From: Novosphingobium naphthalenivorans NBRC 102051
GTDB taxonomy: Bacteria; Pseudomonadota; Alphaproteobacteria; Sphingomonadales; Sphingomonadaceae
NCBI RefSeq assembly: GCF_001590985.1
Contig: NZ_BCTX01000027.1
Location: 1 to 60,829 of the forward strand
Reading direction: 5' to 3'
DNA: 60,829 bases
Both the position numbers and the translations under genes were made by a program. Below are positions 24,858-33,802 of the stretch, piece by piece. Numbering within the stretch: the first letter of the stretch is position 1; each line of letters opens with the position of its first letter. Below the pieces are notes generated by a model. That model saw only the letters and a program-made list of their open reading frames with translations, made no database searches and was not told the DNA's origin.

Positions 24858-27800
24858 CTATGTCACCTTTCGGCCAGCGGACTTCCGCTTGGGCTTGATC
24901 GCTGGCCGGGTGAGGTCAAGCACCACCACAGCAATATGCTCCCGCCGATCCGCAGGCAAACTTTCGATCAATGCTGCTTCCATCGCCTGAGGCGAGGCCG
25001 GACGCGCCCTCCCCTTTGGCGGAGCTTGCAGGGGTACTGCTTCCCCAAACCAGAACACGACATAGATACCCTTACCGGATGCGCGGTAGTCAGACGCATA
25101 GAGGCGGTCGAGTTGCTCGATGGGAGCCGTCCAGACCCCCTTATGCCATTGACCCTTTGCTTCCAGCGGCACAAGCATATCGCCGAATGCAAAGCCGCTA
25201 TCTGCCCGGTTGCCTTGCGGCATTGCCGATTCCGAATGGAACTGAATGCCGTAAGGAAGATTTCCCAATGCGATCAGCATCTGGTCCCGGCAATCGTTTT
25301 CATCCTTATGCGAACCGTCGTCCTTGTAGAAATTGTTCACGACATTGAGCGGGTCGCCATGCAGCCTGTCTTGCAGTCGCGCCATTGCTTCAAGAACGAT
25401 TGCCTGGACATCGCCCGCCGAGCGAGGCGGCTCATCCGTCAGGACTGCCTTCAGATCATCGAAGGCAGGCGGTGTGAAGTGAGCCTCAAGGCGTGAACGT
25501 TGCTGCTGAGCGATGGCGGCCTGAATAATCTCGGTGTAGCCATCCACTGGCATCGCCCGTAGTTCAGCCAAAACCTGAGTGGCGCGCTGTCCGATATCCT
25601 TGCCCAGCTCATAAATTGCCCAGCAAAGGAGGCGGGTGGCATCCCACGGATTCTCGCTGCCATGGGTAACACCGCTCGGTCGTTCTACATGAGGCCATAG
25701 ACTGCGGAAATTTCTTACCAACCACTCAAGTTGCTGCGTGTTGGCAGAAATGCGCGGGGCATCGTTGAAACGGGAATATAGATGTTCCGACAACGACCAT
25801 AAAAGGTTTCGGGATTCGCTGTTCGGCGTCGGCAGCGCTGCAATGGCCGTGGCCGGGTCGATAGTGAACTGGATGGATCGCCAGTGGATTTCGGCATCCG
25901 AACCGGCATCACATGTCCCTAGCTTTCTGGCCAAAGCCGACTTGAGTACTTCCCATGCTGCTGGCTGCTGTTCCTTTGGGGCATGGAGCAAACACCCTGC
26001 CAATTCCTCTTCCACGCTTTGCGGGAGATCGGGATATTCTTCGATCCAACGCATCGCACGCAGGATCGATCCGGGCCGCTCCTCTTTGGCACGAAGGAAC
26101 GGATAGAGGCCGTTGATGTGTGTTTTCCTGGCTTTGAGCATGGGCTCGAATTTGAGCTGTAGATAGCGCTCATACGTCGCTTCATCCTTCTTGAGCTGCT
26201 CAAGCAGCTGCGCAGGCAGTTCCTTGAAGCCCCGGTGCTCAACAAACCCCAGTTGCTCGATAGCGAGCGCAAGGATCATCAGCACATCATCCCTGAGGTT
26301 GGCGAAACTCCCTCCGGCAAGCATCCGTTGCCCAGCCCCGGCAAGCAGAGGATAAACCCAATGCCATTCCTTGCCGTCCGCATAGCTCTCGGCAACCTGC
26401 TCAGGTGAGGGCAAATCGCTGCGATGCAATGCCGCTTCAAATCCAACGAGCACATCGGCAGTGGGGCCTTCCCCTAGCCATTTGGCCAAGCGGTCTACAG
26501 GTTCGTCTGCGTCAACGTCATAAAACATGCCGAAGTAGGCCTTGGCAGGGGTCAGAACCCAATTAAGGTCGCCCGCGCAAACTTCGTCCCGATGCGCGGC
26601 ATAGTCTTCACGAGCCTTCTGCCAGCTGCGCTGTCTTTTTCGTTCGCGAGCCCGCTCGTCGCGACGATGCTTCTTGGTAAATTCGTCAACCGGCATCCGC
26701 TTCGGTTTCTTTCTCAGGAAACCAAGAAGGTCTTCGTCGACTCCAGCATAAGGGCGAGCCAGCGCCTGGATGGATTTCGGGATCAGCCTATCCTCCTCGC
26801 GTAACTGGTTCAGTAATGCGAACCACGCCTCCTTTTCAGCAGGATTGTTGCGAGCCACCAGTTCCACGAGGTGTAATTGTGCATCTTCGTCTGTCAGCGT
26901 GAGCCCGGCTGACAGGCGATTGAGGTGGAAGTGATTTACATGGAACTCTGACTCCTGCCCTTCGGCGAATAATGCCAACCGCTGAACACCTTGGCGAAGG
27001 CGTGCGTCTTTCACGAGAATTTCAGCAACAACCTGGCGGTCGTCACGATCACGATCCTGCTCTTGTTCGAGCGCACGCATCCATGCCCATAGCTGCTCCG
27101 GCGACACAGCGGCGGCATCGGCTTCAAGTTGACGTCGGATCAGCCCGGCAGAAAAGGAAGCGAGTTGCCGCCATCCCGAATGCTGGTTGTGTTGCCACCA
27201 GCGTTTCGGATCGCGCAGCGGCTGTGTCTGTGCCGTCATTTCATCGAGTAGCGGGACAAGCAGATCGTCGGGAACTGCCCCCGCAAGCTGCATCTGCAAT
27301 CCAAATCCTATGGAGATGCGACCAGTATCTTCAGCCGTGAGGCGCGCTTCAGCAATGATAGCGCGCACGATGAAAGGAACCTCGAAATTCTCAACGCCGC
27401 ATTTGGTGATGGCTGTGATTGCCATTTCCGTGGAATTTTCATCGCCTAGGCCAACAAGCTCTTCAATCAGGCTTGTCCAATCAAGTTCAGCGTTTCGTTT
27501 CAGCAGCACCCCAAGGGCTTCTGAACGCTCGCTAGGCAATCGTTCGGTGTTGAGGGCAATCGCAGCCAGTTCGCTGGTGAAATGCTGGGCACTTTCCACG
27601 TTGCCCAGCGCGTCCAGAATGGTGGATCTCAACTGGTAGGTCACATCGTCATCGGTCAGGATCGACCGAACCGTTTCAGTGAGTGCCGGTTGCACCAAAC
27701 CCTTTGCTGAAAGCCTGCCCCAATAGCTGGAACGAAAATAGGGATCGAACGTCGCCAGCCGCCGAAGACTGGACAGCATCTGTTCGCCTTGGGTGACGGA

Positions 27801-28979
27801 AAGATGGTCGGCATCACCGTAACGCAAAACCGCATACGGCTCAGCCTTGATGATCGCTGGCCCCAGCCATGTCGGACTGAAACGCGGCAGCCATGCGGCC
27901 AAGCCACGCAGCGACGACGGAATGCCTTGATCGGTCGAAATCAGCGCGAGCAATCGCGCAGCAGCCCTTGCAGGATTGGCGTGGCGCTCCACCATGTGTG
28001 CCAACCATCGCGCGCCAATAAACTCTGCCACCGTTCGGTGAAATGGACGAATTTGCTCGTCCTGATCGGAAGCGACACGAAACAGATTACTGCGCACGAT
28101 GGCCTGCAACGTATTCGGTTCGGCGAACCCATTGAGCGCGGAGATCGGCAATGCCGCCGGATCGTCCTGACGGAAGGACGCGACATCCCGCCCGGTAATA
28201 AGCAACGCAGCCATAATGGCACCGGCGGCGTTGAGCGCTTCGTCTTCGGATAGGCGTGCGAGGCCCGCGCTGCGGGTTTGATGCCGTCTGTTCTGCTCCC
28301 GCCATAGTTGCCCGGCGGCTTGCTCGTACAAATCCGCCCGCGTTTCTGGAATATCACCGTTGGCCTCAATAATCGCAGCCACAAAGTCGAGCAGGAGCGG
28401 ATTGGTGTAGAACTCGTCCAACCCCACCTCACCCAAACGACCGATGGCGGCTTCCGCCCGTTCGCGGTCGAACAGCGAAATGAGTACGGCAAGCGCTTCA
28501 CTTTGAGTCAGCGGGTCGAGATTCAACAGTCGTGGGCTAACGCCATAGTCGTCGGCAACGTCGAGATTGGCCGTCACACCCCGCCATTCCGCTTCCCTGC
28601 ATGAGATAACGAATGGCGGCTTCCCGCAGGCCAGCAGCTTCGCTAGCACTTGGTGGAGTGGGTCTTCGTCGGAGACCGCCGCAACCTCATCGAGGCCGTC
28701 GATTACCAGCCGGACATTCGTGGGCAGCGGCGCATTCGGCTGCCGCAGGAAACTCGTCGCACGGACGAAACGATGGTTTGGTTCCTCACCGAACTTTTCC
28801 ATGAGGCGGGTTTTGCCCATGCCTGGCGGTGCCAGTACAACGATGGGCTCGCCGAATGTCGCCAGCACGTCCCCTTGAACGATACGCTTCGCCTCTAGTT
28901 GGGCATCGAAGTAAGAAAGCGTGCGGGGGATATAGGCAAAGCGCCCTTCCCGTTCATCGTTCGCGGGACGGTCATTCAT
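24858..28979 (-). CDS. STAND/NACHT-like NTPase with C-terminal PD-(D/E)XK nuclease
   Basis: This is a 1,373-residue protein. Residues 49-58 are LAPPGMGKTR (Walker A) and 90-98 RLVIDGLDE (Walker B with the extra acidic residue typical of NACHT ATPases). A long alpha-helical middle (about 380-1,200) suggests HEAT-like repeats. At the C-terminus Asp1260 (NRADSG), Glu1273 and Lys1275 (PLEAKGQW) and a QL box near 1289 form a restriction-endonuclease-like core. This reads as sensor repeats between an NTPase and a nuclease, the logic of Avs-type defence proteins, though those usually carry the nuclease at the N-terminus. The ATG overlaps the Fic stop by 8 bases. Function in defence is an inference. 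Confidence 0.82.
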   Translation of the reverse strand: MNDRPANDEREGRFAYIPRTLSYFDAQLEAKRIVQGDVLATFGEPIVVLAPPGMGKTRLMEKFGEEPNHRFVRATSFLRQPNAPLPTNVRLVIDGLDEVAAVSDEDPLHQVLAKLLACGKPPFVISCREAEWRGVTANLDVADDYGVSPRLLNLDPLTQSEALAVLISLFDRERAEAAIGRLGEVGLDEFYTNPLLLDFVAAIIEANGDIPETRADLYEQAAGQLWREQNRRHQTRSAGLARLSEDEALNAAGAIMAALLITGRDVASFRQDDPAALPISALNGFAEPNTLQAIVRSNLFRVASDQDEQIRPFHRTVAEFIGARWLAHMVERHANPARAAARLLALISTDQGIPSSLRGLAAWLPRFSPTWLGPAIIKAEPYAVLRYGDADHLSVTQGEQMLSSLRRLATFDPYFRSSYWGRLSAKGLVQPALTETVRSILTDDDVTYQLRSTILDALGNVESAQHFTSELAAIALNTERLPSERSEALGVLLKRNAELDWTSLIEELVGLGDENSTEMAITAITKCGVENFEVPFIVRAIIAEARLTAEDTGRISIGFGLQMQLAGAVPDDLLVPLLDEMTAQTQPLRDPKRWWQHNQHSGWRQLASFSAGLIRRQLEADAAAVSPEQLWAWMRALEQEQDRDRDDRQVVAEILVKDARLRQGVQRLALFAEGQESEFHVNHFHLNRLSAGLTLTDEDAQLHLVELVARNNPAEKEAWFALLNQLREEDRLIPKSIQALARPYAGVDEDLLGFLRKKPKRMPVDEFTKKHRRDERARERKRQRSWQKAREDYAAHRDEVCAGDLNWVLTPAKAYFGMFYDVDADEPVDRLAKWLGEGPTADVLVGFEAALHRSDLPSPEQVAESYADGKEWHWVYPLLAGAGQRMLAGGSFANLRDDVLMILALAIEQLGFVEHRGFKELPAQLLEQLKKDEATYERYLQLKFEPMLKARKTHINGLYPFLRAKEERPGSILRAMRWIEEYPDLPQSVEEELAGCLLHAPKEQQPAAWEVLKSALARKLGTCDAGSDAEIHWRSIQFTIDPATAIAALPTPNSESRNLLWSLSEHLYSRFNDAPRISANTQQLEWLVRNFRSLWPHVERPSGVTHGSENPWDATRLLCWAIYELGKDIGQRATQVLAELRAMPVDGYTEIIQAAIAQQQRSRLEAHFTPPAFDDLKAVLTDEPPRSAGDVQAIVLEAMARLQDRLHGDPLNVVNNFYKDDGSHKDENDCRDQMLIALGNLPYGIQFHSESAMPQGNRADSGFAFGDMLVPLEAKGQWHKGVWTAPIEQLDRLYASDYRASGKGIYVVFWFGEAVPLQAPPKGRARPASPQAMEAALIESLPADRREHIAVVVLDLTRPAIKPKRKSAGRKVT

Positions 28980-30084
28980 AATTGCCGCCAGACAAGGCGT
29001 AGCTGGTGCTGCGCCCGCCACCGGGCTCCCTTTCGAGGATACCCAGCACCATTAGCGCTTCAATGTCGCGCAAGGCCGTGTCCTGCGAACACTTGGCAAT
29101 CTTCGCCCATTTGGACGTGTTGAGCTTGCCTTCAAAGCCATCGAGCAGCTTGTTGAGCATCAGGCGCTGACGGTCGTTGAAGCTGATGTCGCGATGGACT
29201 TCCCAGAAGCGGGCTTTGGCGAAGACATGCTGCAATACGTCTTCAGAGCGCGCGATTGCACCGTCCAGGCATGCGAGGAACCACAGAAGCCATGCGGTAA
29301 TATCAAGATCACCCTTCTGGGTGGCTTCCAGAATGTCGTAGTAGCCCTTGCGCTGCTTTCGGATTTCAGCGGACATGGAATAGAAGCGCTGAACGCTCCC
29401 CTCCGACCGGGCAAGCGCCATGTCGGCAATGGCGCGGGCAATGCGCCCATTGCCGTCGTCGAACGGGTGGATGGTCACGAACCTGAGATGGGCAAGTGCG
29501 GCTTTGAGCACGGCATCGTAAGCGGACGGTTCCTCGAACCAATTAAGGAATGCCGCCATTTCTTCCGGCAGATGCTCGGCATCCGGTGCCTGATAATGCA
29601 CCCGCTCACGGCCAATCGGGCCGGAAACAACCTGCATAGGGCCACCTTCGGCACCGCGCCATGCGCCAACGGTGATGCGCTGCATACCGCTGCGTCCGGT
29701 GGGGAACAGTGAGGCGTGCCAATCAAAAAGCCGTGCTTCGGTGAGCGGCTGGTCAAAATGCTGGGTAGCGTCGAGCATCATTTCGACGACGCCTTCCACG
29801 TTACGGTCGGAAGGCACCAGCCCGCTAATGTCCATACCAAGGCGGCGGGCAATCGATGATCGCACCTGTTCTTTATCGAGGTTTTCGCCCTCGATTTCTG
29901 AGGATTTCAGAACATCGTCCGTTAGCGTGGTGAGAACGGCTTCGTTCCGCAAATCGAAACCCAACCCTTCCATCCGGCCAATCAAACGCCCCTGCCGGTG
30001 GCGCACAGCAGCCAACGGTGTTGCGATTTCATCCTCACGCCAGCGAAAGGCTGGCCAGTCGGGCAAGTGGTAAAGGTAGCGCAT
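28972..30084 (-). CDS. Fic-domain protein with N-terminal inhibitory motif and C-terminal wHTH
   Basis: This is a 370-residue protein. The Fic active site HPFDDGNGRIARA (His206 catalytic, Asp/Gly/Asn for ATP-metal, Arg) is intact. SSEIEGE at 61-67 fits the (S/T)xxxE(G/N) inhibitory helix, here placed before the Fic core (class II). The last ~80 residues (NTSKWAKIAKCSQDTALRDIEAL, then a wing-like EREPGGGRSTSYAL) look like a winged helix. Fic enzymes transfer AMP to hydroxyl side chains of target proteins. The start codon lies inside a 12-bp palindrome, and the stop overlaps the NTPase start, so the pair is an operon probably controlled by this protein. Confidence 0.9.
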   Translation of the reverse strand: MRYLYHLPDWPAFRWREDEIATPLAAVRHRQGRLIGRMEGLGFDLRNEAVLTTLTDDVLKSSEIEGENLDKEQVRSSIARRLGMDISGLVPSDRNVEGVVEMMLDATQHFDQPLTEARLFDWHASLFPTGRSGMQRITVGAWRGAEGGPMQVVSGPIGRERVHYQAPDAEHLPEEMAAFLNWFEEPSAYDAVLKAALAHLRFVTIHPFDDGNGRIARAIADMALARSEGSVQRFYSMSAEIRKQRKGYYDILEATQKGDLDITAWLLWFLACLDGAIARSEDVLQHVFAKARFWEVHRDISFNDRQRLMLNKLLDGFEGKLNTSKWAKIAKCSQDTALRDIEALMVLGILEREPGGGRSTSYALSGGNYE

Positions 30085-30113
30085 AATCTCCGTATCTTCT
30101 GCGGAGATTATGC
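30081..30113. promoter_or_regulatory. Palindromic operator over the fic start codon
   Basis: GCATAATCTCCG and CGGAGATTATGC are a perfect 12-base inverted repeat with a 9-base spacer. The left arm covers the fic ATG (30082-30084), and the right arm lies where the ribosome site would be. The half-site TAATCTCCG recurs at 30173-30181. A protein bound here would block both transcription and translation start. The wHTH of Fic itself is a natural candidate. Confidence 0.7.
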
Positions 30114-30153
30114 CGGATATTTACCGCATAGGCAAGAATATTCGCCGCACACC

Positions 30154-30184
30154 ATGCGGAGAATGAAGGCGTTAATCTCCGCAT
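30154..30184. promoter_or_regulatory. Second palindrome upstream of fic
   Basis: ATGCGGAGA (30154-30162) and TCTCCGCAT (30176-30184) form a 9-base inverted repeat with a 13-base spacer. It shares the CGGAGA half-site with the palindrome at the fic start, 40 bases further downstream. Two sites with a common half-site in the promoter gap suggest cooperative repression. Confidence 0.6.
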
Positions 30185-30191
30185 AGCCGGA

Positions 30192-30482
30192 TCAAAACAG
30201 CTCCCCCTGCCTGCTGGCGGTGTCCTGCGTCTGCCATTCCGGGCGAGTGGCTTCGTCGTCGAGCCATGCGATGGTTTGGGCGATGACATCGCCGCCAAGC
30301 GCTTCGATGGTGACCGGCTGGTGGAAATGGGAGCGGTAGCCGGAACTGGTGATCGGCAGCGGTGCACGTGCCGGTCTGATGCTGCGGATTTCGAGGTGGG
30401 CGATGACGTTCCATTTGAGCGGGGTATAGACCGCCTCGATCTCAATGCCGCGCCACGTGAAGCGGTAGCGTTGCTCTTCCAT
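30192..30482 (-). CDS. Small conserved-looking protein downstream of ardA
   Basis: This is a 96-residue protein beginning EEQRYRFTWRGIEIEAVYTPLKW, mostly predicted beta strands followed by a helix (GGDVIAQTIAWLDDEA). Its ATG comes one base after the ardA stop (TGAGATG) and uses the G-rich end of ardA as ribosome site, so the two are translationally linked. I do not recognise a family with a known role. Its position beside ardA suggests an element-maintenance or anti-host function, which is inference only. Confidence 0.7.
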   Translation of the reverse strand: MEEQRYRFTWRGIEIEAVYTPLKWNVIAHLEIRSIRPARAPLPITSSGYRSHFHQPVTIEALGGDVIAQTIAWLDDEATRPEWQTQDTASRQGELF

Positions 30483-30483
30483 C

Positions 30484-31029
30484 TCACCGCCCCGCAAAGA
30501 CATGGACGGACTCGAAACCCATCTCGATGGTGAAGAGGTCGCCGGACAGTTCTGCATCCTGTGCCATGGCCTGCCAATCGATATAGAAACGCAGGTTCTC
30601 CGGGATGGTGGTGGTTTCCTCGGTCAGTTCCTGCATGTAGTCAGCAAGGCTGCGGTGGCAGCCAAGATAGCCATCGGCCAAGGCCTGTTCGGCCTCGTCT
30701 ATGTCCCCACCGAAATGCTCGGCTAGCGCTGCGCCAAGTTCCCCGTGCTCGACCACAAAGGCTGCAAGGCGGCTGACCGTCTCAAAGCTGCTATATTCCT
30801 CAATGCGCAAGCCCATGAAGCCTTCATAATCATGGATTGCCCATTCTTCGGCATCCGGCATGGGGGATGCGGCCAGCATGGTTTTGACGACCGTCCAGAT
30901 GTCCCATGCATCCTGATAGGCATCGACCCACGCCCCATGCAGATAGCCGTTATTGTAGGCCGAGAGGCAGGCAACATAGATACGGGGTTCAGTGGTAACG
31001 GATTGCTCCTTATGGGCTGGAAAGGCCAT
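30484..31029 (-). CDS. ardA: Antirestriction protein ArdA
   Basis: This is a 181-residue, strongly acidic protein beginning with the family phrase RIYVACLSAYNNGYLHGAWVD. AIHDYEGF and a Glu/Asp-rich C-terminal half complete the match. ArdA folds as an elongated dimer that mimics DNA and blocks type I restriction enzymes when a mobile element enters a new host. Start at 31029 was chosen because AAGGAGG lies 6-12 bases upstream; an ATG at 31059 lacks this. It lies downstream of a 300-base gap and is read toward fic. Confidence 0.93.
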   Translation of the reverse strand: MAFPAHKEQSVTTEPRIYVACLSAYNNGYLHGAWVDAYQDAWDIWTVVKTMLAASPMPDAEEWAIHDYEGFMGLRIEEYSSFETVSRLAAFVVEHGELGAALAEHFGGDIDEAEQALADGYLGCHRSLADYMQELTEETTTIPENLRFYIDWQAMAQDAELSGDLFTIEMGFESVHVFAGR

Positions 31030-31331
31030 GTTCTCCTCCTTGGGAATGGGGTTCGTCATGAACCTCTGCCCATCGGCGAGATCGGGGTGTGCAAGCGGAA
31101 CGGAAAATCGACGGCGGGCGCAGGCCGTCAGGCTGAGCCTCGGGAGACCGCCTATTTTACGTGAAGCGCGCTGAGGGGCTGGTCCCTAAGCCGCGTTAGT
31201 GACCGTTACCGGATGGCGGAGACGCAGCGCGGCTACGGGCGCAATCAGCGCCTAGGGCGCGGGCCGGAGGCAACGCACGAAGCTAATTTCCAACAAATGG
31301 AAATACCTCTGCTCGCTGGCCTCCCATTTGT

Positions 31332-33347
31332 TCAATCTGCCAGCAGCCTATCAGGAAGTGTTGCCTTAGTGGCGAATTGCTCCACGGGTCTTCCCTTTGT
31401 GGCCCCACGCATGAATTCGCCAAACGCACGAGCCGGGAGTGCGCCTCCCTTCAAATCGATTTTATTCCCATCAGGCCGCCCAATCCACACGGCGGTAGTA
31501 ATCCCGCTAGAAAATCCGAAAAACCAACCGCTGGTCGAGTCGGAACTGATACCGGCCAATCCTGCCATCGGTCGACCAAACGCGGCGAATCTTGCGGGAC
31601 CGAGTACGACTGAGGTTTGGAGAAGATCAATCATTTCGTCGGCAACGTAAGTTGGGATAACAGCTTCTGGTCGCTTTGCTTCCCGCGTGTAAATAACCTC
31701 TCCATCCAGCGTCGAAATCTTGGTTACACCGAAAGGTTTAACTAGGCTTCCGCCGGAAGATATCATGGCAAAAACCTGATTCATTTCGAGGAATCGCACG
31801 TCGAAAGCGCCTAATGGCATAGAAATTTCTGTAGATATTGGAGTTGTGATCCCGGATCGGCGTGCCAAATCTTCTATGGCATCAAACCTTCCCCACGCCA
31901 ACTGCATCGTCACCGAATTCATGGCATATGCGAACGCATTTCGGAGGTCCGTGCCTCCTGAATAAGATCGTTGCGGCACACTCCAACCGTTGAATGTGGC
32001 GGGCTCGTCTTGAACGCTTTCAAATGGCGTGAAGCCTTCATTGAGTGCTGCAGCATAAACAAAGATGCGCCATGCCGGACCGGCTGCAAAGACTGGAGAA
32101 ATGATACGGTTGGCATTTGTAGAAGCGTTTGCGCCGCTCATCATCGCTCGCACTGCGCCGTCGCGATCCAGGCTGATAAGCGCACCTTCTGCGCCAACCG
32201 GGAGATGGTTGCGAACTGAGGAGGCCGCTGTTTGCTGCAGTTCAAGGTCAAGGGTGGTCACAACAAGTAGCGGTTCGCTACGACCTTTTGTTAGCCGATC
32301 GAATTCTGGCTTTACCCATTTGGCAAATTGCTGAACGATTACCGGATCGATGCGTTCATTGCCGACAGGATGAAGCTTCCCATCTTTGCTGACAAGGACA
32401 AGCCGCGTGGGCTCAGCTTGTGTTTCAGAATCGTCAAACAATGATGTGTCGGTGACCCCGATCTCGTTCGGAAAAATAAACCGGTCATTGATGGGAGCAG
32501 CGGTGGCGTCTTCTGGCTTTGCGGAGGTGGCAGTGCCAATGTATCGAATGGTTGTGAGCCCTATGCCCAAAAATAAAACCAGTGCGAGTGTGCCAGCAAT
32601 GGGGTTGCGCATATAGCTGTGACGGAGCCGCTGATGCCAGGGTGACCGCGGCTCAGTATCGGCAGTTGGCTCTGATATTTCGAGGGCAGATTCTGAATCC
32701 CGATTTATGGAACCCGGCTGTGGCGGCGTCGGGGGCTCAACCGTCCTTACATTTTTGCCTTTCGATGATCCTTGACGGGAGGCATCCAGATCATCGCGCC
32801 ACGTGACGAATTGTGGGCGTACAAGGATGCCGAAAATGCGCTTCCAAGGGAAGCTTTTGCGATGTCGCGGAGCAACCGCTAGTTCCGGCTCTATTCCAAT
32901 ACTTTGATCCAGAGGAAGTTTTGGTTCGCCAGTGGGTAAGATGGAGGACGCATGTTCTGGCTGCCACTTTATCACGCCCTCTAACTTTGCCTGCCGATCC
33001 CGCTGCAACGCATCTTCAAGATCGCGCTTCCACTCAGCCAGATCGGGATCATCGCCAAACAATGCCAGCAGGATGTTGCTAACAATCTTTGGGGATTTCG
33101 GTAAACGCCCAGCTAATCTCCAGCCTCTGAGATTATTTTCCCATGCCTCTTCTGTCTTTGGCCTTGGCCTGCCAGCGTTGATTGCCTCTGCGAACTCAAG
33201 CAATTTCCACGGTTCGTTCTGATCCAAAGCATTTGTATACGGCCTAGTCCCCCAATAGGTTAAGTGCCAATCTAGCAATTCTCCGAACGACTTGCCTGCG
33301 GGATATGAGCCGTGCTTCCAGATTCTGTCGGAATTCGGCTTACGCAC
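31332..33347 (-). CDS. Membrane protein with degenerate penicillin-binding transpeptidase domain
   Basis: This is a 671-residue protein. Residues 1-120 form a cytoplasmic helical domain (NNLRGWRLAGRLPKSP; LLALFGDDPDLAEWKRDL) like the small N-terminal domains of some regulator or defence proteins. Residues 249-270 are one membrane helix. Residues about 355-650 align with the transpeptidase domain of class A PBPs (VVTTLDLELQQTAASSV; FVYAAALNEGFTPF; GWFFGF). All catalytic motifs are lost: SxxK is P424-A-W-R427, SxN is A475-M-N477, and KTG is L597-A-G599. No glycosyltransferase domain is present. The layout, cytoplasmic domain / helix / periplasmic domain, resembles CadC- or BlaR-type receptors. 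It is a receptor by inference. Confidence 0.8.
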   Translation of the reverse strand: MRKPNSDRIWKHGSYPAGKSFGELLDWHLTYWGTRPYTNALDQNEPWKLLEFAEAINAGRPRPKTEEAWENNLRGWRLAGRLPKSPKIVSNILLALFGDDPDLAEWKRDLEDALQRDRQAKLEGVIKWQPEHASSILPTGEPKLPLDQSIGIEPELAVAPRHRKSFPWKRIFGILVRPQFVTWRDDLDASRQGSSKGKNVRTVEPPTPPQPGSINRDSESALEISEPTADTEPRSPWHQRLRHSYMRNPIAGTLALVLFLGIGLTTIRYIGTATSAKPEDATAAPINDRFIFPNEIGVTDTSLFDDSETQAEPTRLVLVSKDGKLHPVGNERIDPVIVQQFAKWVKPEFDRLTKGRSEPLLVVTTLDLELQQTAASSVRNHLPVGAEGALISLDRDGAVRAMMSGANASTNANRIISPVFAAGPAWRIFVYAAALNEGFTPFESVQDEPATFNGWSVPQRSYSGGTDLRNAFAYAMNSVTMQLAWGRFDAIEDLARRSGITTPISTEISMPLGAFDVRFLEMNQVFAMISSGGSLVKPFGVTKISTLDGEVIYTREAKRPEAVIPTYVADEMIDLLQTSVVLGPARFAAFGRPMAGLAGISSDSTSGWFFGFSSGITTAVWIGRPDGNKIDLKGGALPARAFGEFMRGATKGRPVEQFATKATLPDRLLAD

Positions 33348-33439
33348 GCTGGAATAACCCCTTCATTTCCGAAATGACAATTGCCTAAAATAAAGAAAAT
33401 TAATAAATAATATTTTCAATATTGCCAAAACTTAGTTGA

Positions 33440-33802
33440 GTGACGTATAATCAATATAATTTCATCACCCCTAATAAATACAAAAGGCATTCATTGTTAA
33501 GCAGTTCTTCAGTTGCAATATTGTATAGAATTTCAGAATTAACCCGGCGTTTTGGATTAAATCCTTCCGAGGCTGACGCGACATTTGGGTTGGTTAAAGA
33601 TGGACCTGAAGACAACGTTGGACACTTCATGCTAGCCTTTGATAGTGTTCCTGGAGAACCGGAAAAAGCGGAGCGCATGAACCAAATGCTGAAATTGCTA
33701 GGTTGTAATGAGGATGGGGAACTGACAGCCCATAATATGGGGGATATCGAAGATGCAATCGATCACGCCCTTTCCTTGGCACCACGCTCTCGTTCCATCT
33801 GA
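33440..33802 (+). CDS. Hypothetical protein
   Basis: This is an open frame of 120 residues. The first ~28 residues are encoded by AT-rich sequence like the adjoining gap. From ISELTRRFGL onward, codon use is normal and the protein looks globular and acidic (GLVKDGPEDNVGHFMLAFDS; LKLLGCNEDGE). The real start may therefore be a TTG near 33521 rather than the ATG at 33440. No ribosome site is clear for either. It is divergent from the pseudo-transpeptidase gene. Family unknown. Confidence 0.5.
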   Translation: MTYNQYNFITPNKYKRHSLLSSSSVAILYRISELTRRFGLNPSEADATFGLVKDGPEDNVGHFMLAFDSVPGEPEKAERMNQMLKLLGCNEDGELTAHNMGDIEDAIDHALSLAPRSRSI

